A stretch of 64,000 nt of DNA. Origin: Asticcacaulis sp. UBA2476. GTDB taxonomy: Bacteria > Pseudomonadota > Alphaproteobacteria > Caulobacterales > Caulobacteraceae. The notes under the pieces are model-generated. The model was given only the letters and a program-made list of their open reading frames with translations. It was not told the origin of the DNA and did not search any database. A program made the translations under genes and the position numbers. Numbering within the stretch: the first letter of the stretch is position 1; every line of letters starts with the position of its first letter. Shown here piece after piece: positions 46,191 to 54,468 of the stretch. Where the stretch lies: positions 47,299 to 111,298 of the forward strand of contig DDPE01000069.1 in assembly GCA_002342035.1 (NCBI GenBank), given 5' to 3'.

Positions 46191-46733
46191 TTAACCGATT
46201 TTGACGCGAGTATCGGTCAGGAAATCATATTCCGGAACGACCAGATTGAGCGGTGCCGGACCTTTGCGGATGCGGCCCGACGTATCGTAGTGAGAGCCAT
46301 GGCAGGGGCAGAACCAGCCACCATAGTCACCGGCACCAAACGTCGGCACGCACCCCAGATGGGTACAGGAACCGACCAGGATCAGCCATTGTTCTTTGCC
46401 CGCCTTAACGCGGTCAGCATCGGTTTGCGGATCTTTCAAATCAGCCAGCGGCGTATCCTGAGCCGCCTTGATTTCCGCACCCGTGCGGCTGCGGATAAAA
46501 ACCGGCTTACCGCGCCATTTGATCACGATCTGCTGACCTTCCTGAACCTTGGTCAGGTCGAACTCCGTCGACGCCATTGCCAGAGTGTCAGCCGCCGGAT
46601 TCATTTGCGCCACAAGCGGTACGGCAATAGCCCCCACGGCACCCACGGCGGTCGCCCCCGCAGCAATGTAGATAAAGTCGCGGCGGGACGGATCGTCATT
46701 CACCGCAGCGGCCGTATTGTCAGGTTCGCTCAC
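46191..46733 (-). CDS. petA: Rieske iron-sulfur protein of the bc1 complex
   Basis: Carries the 2Fe-2S centre (180 residues). A GTG start at 46733 has GAGGTGG before it. The N-terminus has a twin-arginine signal/anchor (SRRDFIYIAAGATAVGAVGAIAVP), so it needs the TatABC system encoded at 18.4-20.1 kb. Cluster ligands are in CTHLGC and CPCHGSHYD. First gene of petABC and divergent from trmL; the 5' region holds a CGCTTCG/CGAAGCG hairpin at 46798-46819. Confidence 0.97.
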   Translation of the reverse strand: MSEPDNTAAAVNDDPSRRDFIYIAAGATAVGAVGAIAVPLVAQMNPAADTLAMASTEFDLTKVQEGQQIVIKWRGKPVFIRSRTGAEIKAAQDTPLADLKDPQTDADRVKAGKEQWLILVGSCTHLGCVPTFGAGDYGGWFCPCHGSHYDTSGRIRKGPAPLNLVVPEYDFLTDTRVKIG

Positions 46734-46955
46734 CTTGCCACCTCATAGTTTTCCTCTGCCACGTCCCTTTAGCGCTATGCGTTAAAGTGCCGCAGCCCGC
46801 TTCGTTCATAGCCGAAGCGCCCATAATTACAAACCTTCCATCCACCGATTCCGTTAAAAATTTAACTCAAATCAGCATTTATCGGTTCTTATAACCGTCT
46901 ATAACCACAATTGCAGGATGGATTCAAACCCGTAGTCCGGAAAACCTATAAAATC

Positions 46956-47426
46956 ATGCGTTTTGTATTGTACCAGCCCGACATCCCTCAAAACCTCGGC
47001 AGCGCCATACGTCTGGCGGCCTGCCTGGAGGTAAGCCTTGATATTATCGAGCCTTGCGGATTTCCGCTTAATGACAAGGCCATCAAACGGGCGGCCATGG
47101 ACTACGGGGGGTGCGCTGATGTGTCGCGGCATGATTCGTGGGAAAAATTCAAAACCTGGCGCGAAAGCTTTGCGTCCAAATCAAGTGTGATCCTGTTTAC
47201 AACCAAGTCTGCGGCCCCCTATTGCGACTTTTTGTTTCAGCCCTCCGACATATTATTATTCGGTCGTGAAAGTGCCGGGGTGCCGGATGATGTTCACGCC
47301 TATGCTGATGCCCGTCTGTTTATCCCGATCAGTGCTCAGGCCCGCTCGATCAATGTGATTAATTCGGCCTCAATGGCGCTGGGGGAAGCCCTGCGACAAA
47401 CGAACACCTTTCCCGTAAGGCCCTGA
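46956..47426 (+). CDS. trmL: tRNA (cytidine/uridine(34)-2'-O)-methyltransferase TrmL
   Basis: SPOUT-fold methylase of 156 residues modifying the wobble ribose of tRNA-Leu. Start at 46956 (MRFVLYQPDIPQNLGSAIRLAACLE). The knot motifs LLFGRESAGVPDDVH and VINSASMALGEALRQ are present. Divergent from petA. Confidence 0.93.
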   Translation: MRFVLYQPDIPQNLGSAIRLAACLEVSLDIIEPCGFPLNDKAIKRAAMDYGGCADVSRHDSWEKFKTWRESFASKSSVILFTTKSAAPYCDFLFQPSDILLFGRESAGVPDDVHAYADARLFIPISAQARSINVINSASMALGEALRQTNTFPVRP

Positions 47427-47480
47427 TCAGCCTATACAGCGCCCATATTTTTCGCCCCAAGCCTGACACAGAGCCTGACC

Positions 47481-48383
47481 ATGACCCCCAATAATTTTAT
47501 AACGGCCGCCCTCACCTCCCCCGATATCTTAGCCGAGCGTCAGAAAGCGGCCTCCGTCTGGTTTCGGTCTTTGCGTGACCAGATTTGCGCGGCATTTGAG
47601 GCGCTGGAGGATGAAGCGTCGCCATCGCTCTATCCGGATGAAGCGGGCCGGTTTGTGCGCACACCCTGGCAGCGGTCCGAAGGCGGCGGTGGTGAGATGT
47701 CGATGATGACGGGCCGTCTGTTTGAAAAGGTCGGCGTGCATATCTCCACCGTCCACGGCACGTTCAGTCCTGAGTTTGCCAAAACCATTCCCGGCGCCGA
47801 GGATGATCCGCGCTTTTTTGCGACCGGCATTAGCCTGATTTCGCACATGGCCAATCCGCGCGTGCCAGCGGTGCATATGAACACCCGCTATATCTGTACG
47901 ACCACGGGCTGGTTTGGCGGCGGCGCTGACTTGACGCCGCTGCTGGCGGTGGATCGGTCTCAGACAGCACCCGATGCGGCCAAATTCCATCAGGCGTTTA
48001 AGGCCACCTGTGATCAGTATGGCACGGACTATTATGAGCGCTTCAAAAAATGGTGCGATGAGTATTTTTTTCTGCCTCACCGTAATGAGCCGCGCGGCAT
48101 CGGCGGCATATTTTATGACCATTTTAATAGCGGTGATCATGAGGCTGATTTCGCTTTCACGCGGTCGGTCGGCGAGACGTTCCTAAATATCTATCCCGCC
48201 ATCGTGCGCGGTCGCTTTAATGAGGCATGGACTGAGGCCGAGCGCGAGGAACAACTGGTACAGCGCGGGCGCTATGTCGAATTTAATCTGCTCTATGATC
48301 GCGGGACACTGTTCGGCCTGAAAACCGGCGGCAATGTCGAGTCGATCCTGTCGTCCATGCCGCCCGTGGTGAAATGGCCGTAA
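47481..48383 (+). CDS. hemF: Oxygen-dependent coproporphyrinogen III oxidase
   Basis: Haem-synthesis enzyme (300 residues) for the aerobic step from coproporphyrinogen to protoporphyrinogen. Family blocks: GRLFEKVGVHISTVHGTFS, MNTRYICTTTGWFGGGADLTPLL and EPRGIGGIFYDHFNSGD, with FKKWCDEYFFLPHRNE in between and the C-terminal LLYDRGTLFGLKTGGNVESILSSMPP. It lies near the cytochrome genes it serves. Convergent with the hypothetical gene at 48397. Confidence 0.97.
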   Translation: MTPNNFITAALTSPDILAERQKAASVWFRSLRDQICAAFEALEDEASPSLYPDEAGRFVRTPWQRSEGGGGEMSMMTGRLFEKVGVHISTVHGTFSPEFAKTIPGAEDDPRFFATGISLISHMANPRVPAVHMNTRYICTTTGWFGGGADLTPLLAVDRSQTAPDAAKFHQAFKATCDQYGTDYYERFKKWCDEYFFLPHRNEPRGIGGIFYDHFNSGDHEADFAFTRSVGETFLNIYPAIVRGRFNEAWTEAEREEQLVQRGRYVEFNLLYDRGTLFGLKTGGNVESILSSMPPVVKWP

Positions 48384-48396
48384 TCGCAAATTGGTT

Positions 48397-48789
48397 CTAT
48401 TCGGATGGCATGAGGAAAAAATCTACCTGTTTGCAGGTGATCTGAACGCGCCCCCAACTGCCTTCCAGATAGTACTGATCTTCGCAGACTAAAAAGGAAT
48501 CAATTTCACCAAAATCCACTGATCCGTCAGGATCGACCGATCTTGCAGCCTCAAAGGTTTTACGGTTCCATTCAATCGTGGCAATGTTTGAAAAGCATAA
48601 ACTTCCTGTACTGTAACAATAGCGTTCACCCGGTTTTGGTTTTTGATACTGCCAGTGGTTTTCGGTCAGAACAGCACTTAAATTAAAAACCAGCTTATCG
48701 TTGGCTTCTACAATCCCCAAAACATAACTGTCTTCAAGGTAGACGTCTTCAAGGGCTTTAATTGCCTCATGATAGGGAAGCCAATTCAC
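48397..48789 (-). CDS. Unknown 130-residue protein
   Basis: No family recognised. Acidic, aromatic-rich soluble protein (LEDVYLEDSYVLGIVEANDKLVFNL, YLEGSWGRVQITCKQVDFFLMP). The DNA looks visibly richer in A+T than neighbouring genes. It overlaps the upstream glutamine amidotransferase by four bases (ATGA), so it is translationally coupled. The sequence style recalls immunity-type proteins, but no toxin gene is adjacent, so this is only a possibility. Confidence 0.7.
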   Translation of the reverse strand: MNWLPYHEAIKALEDVYLEDSYVLGIVEANDKLVFNLSAVLTENHWQYQKPKPGERYCYSTGSLCFSNIATIEWNRKTFEAARSVDPDGSVDFGEIDSFLVCEDQYYLEGSWGRVQITCKQVDFFLMPSE

Positions 48790-49496
48790 GCGGCCAGAAA
48801 CCGTGAAATCAGCTTTAAAACATCCTGACTATGGCCCTGTTCTTTAAGGCTGATCAGAGCGGTATCGACTAGCTCCTCAGTGATGCGCACGCCCCGGCGG
48901 GATTTCAGCAGATCACCGGCGAAATCAGCGCAAAACTCCGGATGGCACTGAAACGAAATCGCCTTGCGGTCGGTGTAGTACAGCGCCCCGTGCGGCGTGA
49001 ACTCAGAGCCCGCCAGCACAATGGCATTGTCTGGTTTTTTGACCACCTGATCCTGATGGGTCACGGCGACCTTGATGGCCCGATGCGCGCTGTCGGTCAG
49101 GGTACTCCAGATATCGCCGTCATGGATGATATATTCATGAAGCCCGACGCCCCAGCCTTTGTGAGACTTTTCGACATGTCCGCCCCAGGCCTGCGCCATG
49201 ACCTGATGGCCAAAACAGATACCGACCACCGGCACATCGGCCCGCAGCGCTTTCAGCCAGTCAATCAGGGCTGAAATCCACGGATCACTTTCATAAACGC
49301 CGGCCGGGGAGCCGGTGATGACCACGCCACGAAAGTCCTCAGTCAGATCCGGCAGTTCCCCGTCCAGAGTCTTAAATACCCGAAAAGCGCGCTCCGGCTC
49401 ATGCAGCTTTTTGGCAAACATGTCGGCATAGGTGCCGTAGGTCGCATCAAGACCTGCGGGCGGCACACCGGTTTCCAGAATGGCAACGTAACTCAT
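48786..49496 (-). CDS. Class I glutamine amidotransferase
   Basis: A 236-residue GMP-synthase-like amidotransferase. The nucleophile elbow GICFGHQVMAQAWGG holds the catalytic Cys; QCHPEF supplies His and Glu. A TTG nine bases further upstream is in frame, but the ATG at 49496 gives SYVAILETGVPP. The target of the ammonia is unknown; no synthetase domain is attached. Confidence 0.92.
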   Translation of the reverse strand: MSYVAILETGVPPAGLDATYGTYADMFAKKLHEPERAFRVFKTLDGELPDLTEDFRGVVITGSPAGVYESDPWISALIDWLKALRADVPVVGICFGHQVMAQAWGGHVEKSHKGWGVGLHEYIIHDGDIWSTLTDSAHRAIKVAVTHQDQVVKKPDNAIVLAGSEFTPHGALYYTDRKAISFQCHPEFCADFAGDLLKSRRGVRITEELVDTALISLKEQGHSQDVLKLISRFLAA

Positions 49497-49520
49497 AGGC
49501 GACAACCCAAAACGGCAATC

Positions 49521-50765
49521 TTACTCGCCGCTTATTTTTGGCTGTTTGTGAAGTTCGTCAAGGGCGCGATCTATCACGCTTTGTGAGAAATCATGTGCGC
49601 ACCAGTCCGCCTCAATCCGTTTCAGGGTTTGGCCAAGGTAAGGGCCTGCCTCAATCCCAGCGGCCATGAGATGCCGTGCCGTTAGCGGAAATTCCGGCAC
49701 GGTCATATGTTCAAGCACCGCTATCGGCCCGGCAAGATCGGCCCCGGTCTGCGCATGGGTGAGATAGGCTTCATCCGTCACAGCCTCACGCCCGTAATCA
49801 TAGAGTGCGCGCCGCAAGGGATAGCCACCGTCCACCGCGCGCCTGACCGTGCCGATGGCCTCGAATCTTTGCCGGGTGCGATTTGATACTCTTAATCTTG
49901 AAAGCACATCGGTGACGGCTGACACATGCCCGTTGAAATAGGCCTGCCCCTGAGCGCTTTGGGCCAGCAGGGCCATAAACCGCCGCTCACTATCGTCAGT
50001 CGCCTGAACCATGCGCGTCAATACGGCTGGTTGCGCCGGATCATACTCAAGGCCCGGCAGGATACGCGACATTATGCCCGCTTCCCACATCCGGTTAAAA
50101 ACGTCCGGCGCACCGTCATAGACCAGCATCTTGGTCAATTCCTGAAGCAGCCGCTCACCCGACAGACCATCGATACCGTATCTCAGGCGAACGCAAGCCT
50201 CCAGAGACTCCGCATCAAGATTTTGCGCATAAGCGGCTGAAAACCTAAAAAATCTCAAAATTCGCAGATAATCTTCGCGGATGCGTTGCTCGGCCTCACC
50301 AATGAACCGCACCACACGCCCATTCGCATCCTCAAGGCCTTTGCCGGTCGGATCATAGACCTGCCCGCGAATATCGGCATAAAGCGCATTGAGGTAAAAA
50401 TCGCGTCTTTGAGCGTCTTCGGTCCAGTCCGTCGTGAAACTGACCACCGCCCGCCGTCCATCGGTTTCCACATCGCGCCGCAAAGAGGTGATTTCGTAGG
50501 TCTCACCATCCACCACCGCCGTGATGGTGCCAAACGCCTTGCCGGTCGGGATATGGTGGATACCGGCGGCGTCAAGGGCGGATTCGGTGTCATCGGGCGT
50601 CAGTTGGGTCGACAGGTCAAAATCGCTGACCGGCAAACCCATGATCAGATTGCGCACTGATCCACCGACAAAGCGTACACTGCCCGCCCCGCCCTTGGCC
50701 TCCAGCGCGGTAAAGACATTAAGGGTCGCTCCGGTACGCATGGAGACGGGCAGATCAAGCTTCAT
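49521..50765 (-). CDS. cca: CCA tRNA nucleotidyltransferase
   Basis: Adds or repairs the CCA end of tRNAs (class II polymerase, 414 residues). N-terminal FVGGSVRNLIMGLPVSDFDLSTQ contains the GGxVR and DxD catalytic pieces; DFTINALY-like RRDFYLNALYADIRGQVYDPTGKGLEDA and EDYLRILRFFRFSA follow. An upstream GTG at 50783 is an alternative start. It follows DUF1285, a usual neighbour. Confidence 0.95.
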   Translation of the reverse strand: MKLDLPVSMRTGATLNVFTALEAKGGAGSVRFVGGSVRNLIMGLPVSDFDLSTQLTPDDTESALDAAGIHHIPTGKAFGTITAVVDGETYEITSLRRDVETDGRRAVVSFTTDWTEDAQRRDFYLNALYADIRGQVYDPTGKGLEDANGRVVRFIGEAEQRIREDYLRILRFFRFSAAYAQNLDAESLEACVRLRYGIDGLSGERLLQELTKMLVYDGAPDVFNRMWEAGIMSRILPGLEYDPAQPAVLTRMVQATDDSERRFMALLAQSAQGQAYFNGHVSAVTDVLSRLRVSNRTRQRFEAIGTVRRAVDGGYPLRRALYDYGREAVTDEAYLTHAQTGADLAGPIAVLEHMTVPEFPLTARHLMAAGIEAGPYLGQTLKRIEADWCAHDFSQSVIDRALDELHKQPKISGE

Positions 50766-50797
50766 CAATATTGATTCCGGCACATATTCGGATGAGT

Positions 50798-51304
50798 CTA
50801 AATCACGCTGGGTTTAAGATCAAATGACTGCGATCCGATAATGACCCGATCCACCTGCACATCCGCCATGTCAACCAGTCTGTACCAGGCTGACCGCGTT
50901 ACCCGCGCCCATAAATTATGGCGTATTCTTATCCGTGGCCGCAAATCGTCACCATCAAAAGCCAGCGGATGCTCAGCCCCTAACGTCACGCGCTCATTCT
51001 GGTCTGTGCTGAAAACCAGTGCTGCCCCTTCACGATCAAAATCAACCGCCAAAAACGGCAGATCCTCAACGGTGATTTTCAGTTTTTCGACCGGCGTGAT
51101 CAGGTAGTAGCTATCGTCATCATGACGCAACAGCTTGGCAAACAAGGATATCAATGATTGACGCTCAATGCGCGCGCCTTCATGCCACCACGAACCGTCT
51201 GCGCGAATAACAATGTCTATCTCGCCGCACAGCTTTGGGCTCCAGAGCTCTACTGGATAGCCCTCAATCAGGGTGAACCGGCTTTCCAGATCAGCGCCGG
51301 ACAC
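50798..51304 (-). CDS. DUF1285 protein
   Basis: A 168-residue soluble protein of unknown function, found before cca in many alphaproteobacteria. Family blocks: PVELWSPKLCGEIDIVIRADGSWWHEGARIERQSLI and YYLITPVEKLKITVEDLPFLAVDFD. The longer frame to 51340 is rejected; a GTG at 51304 with AAGG just ahead is preferred and gives a 14-base overlap with the GNAT gene. Confidence 0.85.
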   Translation of the reverse strand: MSGADLESRFTLIEGYPVELWSPKLCGEIDIVIRADGSWWHEGARIERQSLISLFAKLLRHDDDSYYLITPVEKLKITVEDLPFLAVDFDREGAALVFSTDQNERVTLGAEHPLAFDGDDLRPRIRIRHNLWARVTRSAWYRLVDMADVQVDRVIIGSQSFDLKPSVI

Positions 51305-51788
51305 TGACCTTACCCGTAAGCGGCGCCGCACCCTGGGCATAGGCGATCAAGATACGCTTGGGATCGGCTGGCCCTGGCAGAGAAAGCTGCGCCCGCTCAA
51401 ACCCGAACCGCTTGAAGTAGTCAAAATCCCCGACCAGAACCACTGCGCTCAAGCCTTTCGCAAACGCCTTGTTAAGCGCCGCTTCGACCAATTGCGAGCC
51501 AATACCGCCGCCCTGTGCGACCGGATCGACCGTAATCGGCCCCAGAAAGGCCACTTCGGTACTCGTTTCAGTATCATCAGATTTTACGACGACCGGCCAT
51601 AACCTGACGGAGCCCATAAGGGTTTCCCCCCTCATGGCGACCAGACTAAGATCGGGGTACGGGTGATTACCCTCACGCAGACGCTCAGCCGTCTTGACAT
51701 AGCGGCCAGGGCCAAAAACCTTATAGATAAGGTTAGTTATAGCCGGATCCTGATGTGCCGCCTCCGGTGCTACCACCAGTGCGTTCAT
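51291..51788 (-). CDS. GNAT family N-acetyltransferase
   Basis: A 165-residue YhbS-like acetyltransferase. The acetyl-CoA loop is near VDPVAQGGGIGSQLVEAALN; VVLVGDFDYFKRFGFERA is the typical end. ATG at 51788 is chosen; an in-frame TTG at 51821 with GAGG ahead is possible. Substrate unknown. Confidence 0.88.
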   Translation of the reverse strand: MNALVVAPEAAHQDPAITNLIYKVFGPGRYVKTAERLREGNHPYPDLSLVAMRGETLMGSVRLWPVVVKSDDTETSTEVAFLGPITVDPVAQGGGIGSQLVEAALNKAFAKGLSAVVLVGDFDYFKRFGFERAQLSLPGPADPKRILIAYAQGAAPLTGKVSVRR

Positions 51789-51952
51789 CGTGTCACTGTA
51801 AAGATATGCGTCCAAGGGCAAATCCGTAACCTCAACCTGATCCGGCCAAAAGAACTAAAGCCACCGGGAGCGCGCGCTTTATAACGCGGGGGTATCCGCG
51901 TCAAATCAATTAGACCGTCAAACTGTGACAACTCTATGGTTGGCCATCGGGA

Positions 51953-52702
51953 TCAGGCGGTTTTTTTCATAAAGGCGGCAAAGGCTTGCGCCGCTTCGGG
52001 AGATGCCAGTTGCTCCCGGAAGATGCGCCCCTCCTCCACAATAACCGCCCACAAATCGTCAGGGTCGCGCATCAGGGATTTGGTGTGACGAAGCGCCAAC
52101 GGCGACAATTGGGCCAGTTTTCGCGCCGCTGTCATGGCCGCGCCTAAAACATCATCGTCAACAACCGCCGTCGCCAGATTAAGCCGCAGCGCTTCGGATG
52201 CCGTAACCGCCTCACCCAAAGTCATCCAGGCAAAGGCCCGCTGATGTCCGACCAGTTTCGGCAACAGGCGGCTGGAACCGGCTTCCGGCACCAGCCCAAG
52301 CTGCACAAATGGCAGGGATAACCGCGTATCTGCTGATAAATAGACCAGATCGCAATGCAGCAGCATGGTGGTGCCGACGCCTACGGCCTGCCCCTGAACT
52401 GCGGCCACAAGAGGTTTAGGGAAATAGTTGATAGACTTAAGGAATTGAAAAACGGGCAAGTCCTCAACGCCGCCATTCAGGAAGCCCGACTGCATAAAAT
52501 CAAGGATATCATTGCCTGCGCAAAAATCGCGGCCCTCGGCACTTAGGACAACAGCCTTCACCTCAATATCCGCCGCTGCGACTTTGATATGCTCACTCAG
52601 AGCCCGGTACATATCCGACGTCAGAGCATTCTTTTTGGGTGCGCGATTGAGGCGCACATGGACGATGCCATCTGTATATTCACTCAGAACCCACTCACTC
52701 AT
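51953..52702 (-). CDS. Enoyl-CoA hydratase/isomerase
   Basis: Crotonase-fold protein, 249 residues. Oxyanion-hole segments GRDFCAGNDILDFM and GQAVGVGTTMLLHCDLVYLS; VPEAGSSRLLPKLVG carries one catalytic glutamate position. Lone gene with no fatty acid operon around it. Divergent from the repeat protein gene at 52910. Whether it hydrates or isomerises is undecided. Confidence 0.93.
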   Translation of the reverse strand: MSEWVLSEYTDGIVHVRLNRAPKKNALTSDMYRALSEHIKVAAADIEVKAVVLSAEGRDFCAGNDILDFMQSGFLNGGVEDLPVFQFLKSINYFPKPLVAAVQGQAVGVGTTMLLHCDLVYLSADTRLSLPFVQLGLVPEAGSSRLLPKLVGHQRAFAWMTLGEAVTASEALRLNLATAVVDDDVLGAAMTAARKLAQLSPLALRHTKSLMRDPDDLWAVIVEEGRIFREQLASPEAAQAFAAFMKKTA

Positions 52703-52909
52703 GACGTTTCCTAAAGCCTGCGGCTTATGCCGATATAGAATTTTTATTTTCAGCGGTCTTTAAACATTACGCAGCGCCTTTAAGGTCTTGCCTTGCTTAG
52801 GCCATATCCTGTAGGCAGTCTGCGTATAAATATGACAACACCACCCCTTATAAGCCGGGTCAAGGCCGTTGCGCTGAGGTATTCCAAAACACTCTCTCGG
52901 GAAACTACG

Positions 52910-54292
52910 ATGAACATTTTCTCAATAGCCCGCAAACTTCCGGCAATGGTTGCGGCAGCAACGCTCGTCATGGGCGCGGGTCAGGCTCTGGCCGCTGACG
53001 TGAAGGTGACGGACAAAACCCGCGCCAAGGGCATGGCCGATGCGCCTGCGTTGCTGACCGCATCCGGCGTTCCGTGCCAGCTTAGCGACGCCCACTTTAT
53101 CGGCGAAAGCACAGCCACGGCAACGGATGGTAAAAAATCCAAGATCGTCGTGTATGAAGTCGCCTGTCAGGCGGGGCCTGGCTATATTCTGGCCAAAAAT
53201 GCCGACGGCACCATCGCCACAACCTTCAACTGCACGCAAGCCTGGTCTCAAAACGCAATCGACCCCAAAGCTACCAAGTGTTTGTTGCCTGCCAATGTGA
53301 ACCACTATGCCTGGCTTCAGGAACCGGTTCAAAAGCTGAGCACGGCCTGTACCGTCAACAATGCCCGCTGGCTGGGCAGCAGCGATGAAGCCAAGATTGA
53401 CCGCTATGAAGTGGGCTGTGCGGCTGGTGCCGGCGGCATCATGGATCTGGCGCGCGCCGGATCGACCAACACGAGTACCTTTGATAATTGTCTGGTCATG
53501 GAACTGAAAAAAGTCACCTGCCAGTTCACGACCCGCGAGCAGGCGATTGCCGCAATCAAGCCTCTGGCGCAAAAGGCCTCCGCCTCATGTCAGGTCAATA
53601 ACTCCCGCCTGATCGGTCGCGTCACTGCCGATAACGAAGACTATTACGAATTTGGCTGTGCCAATGAGGCCGGCTTCCTCGTACGGGCTAAAACCAATGG
53701 CGACTATCTGGCTAGGATAAGCTGCGCCAATGCGGGCACTCTGGGCCCCTGCCAATACACAGACTCAGCGTCTTTGGTTGCCGGACAGAACGCCACCTAT
53801 ACCGCCACCCTGAAACAAGCCGGGATCAATTGTACGGTCGAAGCCTATAATGTCGTCGGCACCCAAACTCAGACCAACCGTGATTTCGTCGAGTTCAAAT
53901 GCCCTGAGCAGGCTTTTGGGGTAATGGGCTTCTTCCCTAACGAAGGCTCAACCGCTAAGGCCGATGTGTTCGACTGCTATACCGGCATTGCCCGTAAGCG
54001 TGAGTGTACCCTGACTCCGGCTACGGTTCTGCTGGCCAATCTCGATGCCCTTGCCAAGGCCGACAAGAAGGATTGTGACGTGCAGGAAGCCCGCTATGCC
54101 GGCCTCACTGACACTGACGGCGTCCTGGTCGAACTGGCGTGCTCTAACAAGCGCGGCTATATCGCCGCCCTTGCCAAGTCACGCAAGACCTTTGAGGACA
54201 TCATCGCCTGTAATATCGCCAAGAACCGTGCCGGTTATGAGACCTGCAAGATCCCCGGCAACGGCACCTATGTTTCGGATGTTAAGCCGTAA
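52910..54292 (+). CDS. Secreted protein with five four-cysteine repeats
   Basis: A 460-residue exported protein (signal ending GQALAA). It has exactly 20 cysteines, arranged in five consecutive units of four: C56/86/108/124, C147/170/194/204, C227/250/272/281, C308/331/356/366 and C389/411/434/446. Units repeat about every 80 residues, each with an NARxxG-like start and a [YF]E[VF]xC core. The even number and regular spacing imply disulfide-bonded modules outside the cytoplasm. Family unknown to me. It ends with a strong terminator. Confidence 0.85.
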   Translation: MNIFSIARKLPAMVAAATLVMGAGQALAADVKVTDKTRAKGMADAPALLTASGVPCQLSDAHFIGESTATATDGKKSKIVVYEVACQAGPGYILAKNADGTIATTFNCTQAWSQNAIDPKATKCLLPANVNHYAWLQEPVQKLSTACTVNNARWLGSSDEAKIDRYEVGCAAGAGGIMDLARAGSTNTSTFDNCLVMELKKVTCQFTTREQAIAAIKPLAQKASASCQVNNSRLIGRVTADNEDYYEFGCANEAGFLVRAKTNGDYLARISCANAGTLGPCQYTDSASLVAGQNATYTATLKQAGINCTVEAYNVVGTQTQTNRDFVEFKCPEQAFGVMGFFPNEGSTAKADVFDCYTGIARKRECTLTPATVLLANLDALAKADKKDCDVQEARYAGLTDTDGVLVELACSNKRGYIAALAKSRKTFEDIIACNIAKNRAGYETCKIPGNGTYVSDVKP

Positions 54293-54313
54293 GCTGAACC
54301 TCTGAATCAAAAT

Positions 54314-54348
54314 AAAAACCCCGCAGGACAACATCCTGCGGGGTTTTT
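54314..54348. terminator. Bidirectional terminator
   Basis: A ten-base perfect stem (54319-54328 with 54334-54343) and five-base loop has five A before and five T after, so it can stop the cysteine-repeat gene on the plus strand and pyrC transcripts on the minus strand. Confidence 0.9.
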
Positions 54349-54365
54349 ATTATAGCCCACTCCCA

Positions 54366-54468
54366 TAAATCGTGAGATTTGAGGTAAGTGCTAGGCGTCG
54401 AGCGCCGCGGGTACACTTAGTACCCGCAAGCGAAGACAACGCCGCAATTACCCAAAGACCACGATTTA
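54366..54468. repeat. 103-bp structured element, copy 2
   Basis: Same length, loop sequences and fold as 42343-42445. Outer stem 54366-54374 with 54460-54468 (perfect), second stem 54384-54391 with 54444-54451 including the same G-A mismatch, and central hairpin 54407-54414 with 54420-54427. The outer arm includes the pyrC stop codon (54466-54468). It lies between pyrC and the terminator, so a pyrC transcript would carry it as its 3' UTR. Confidence 0.78.

Noticed and set aside
46798..46819. CGCTTCG/CGAAGCG hairpin in the petA-trmL gap as a terminator
   Set aside because: It lies between divergent genes and has no T-run, so termination is unlikely.
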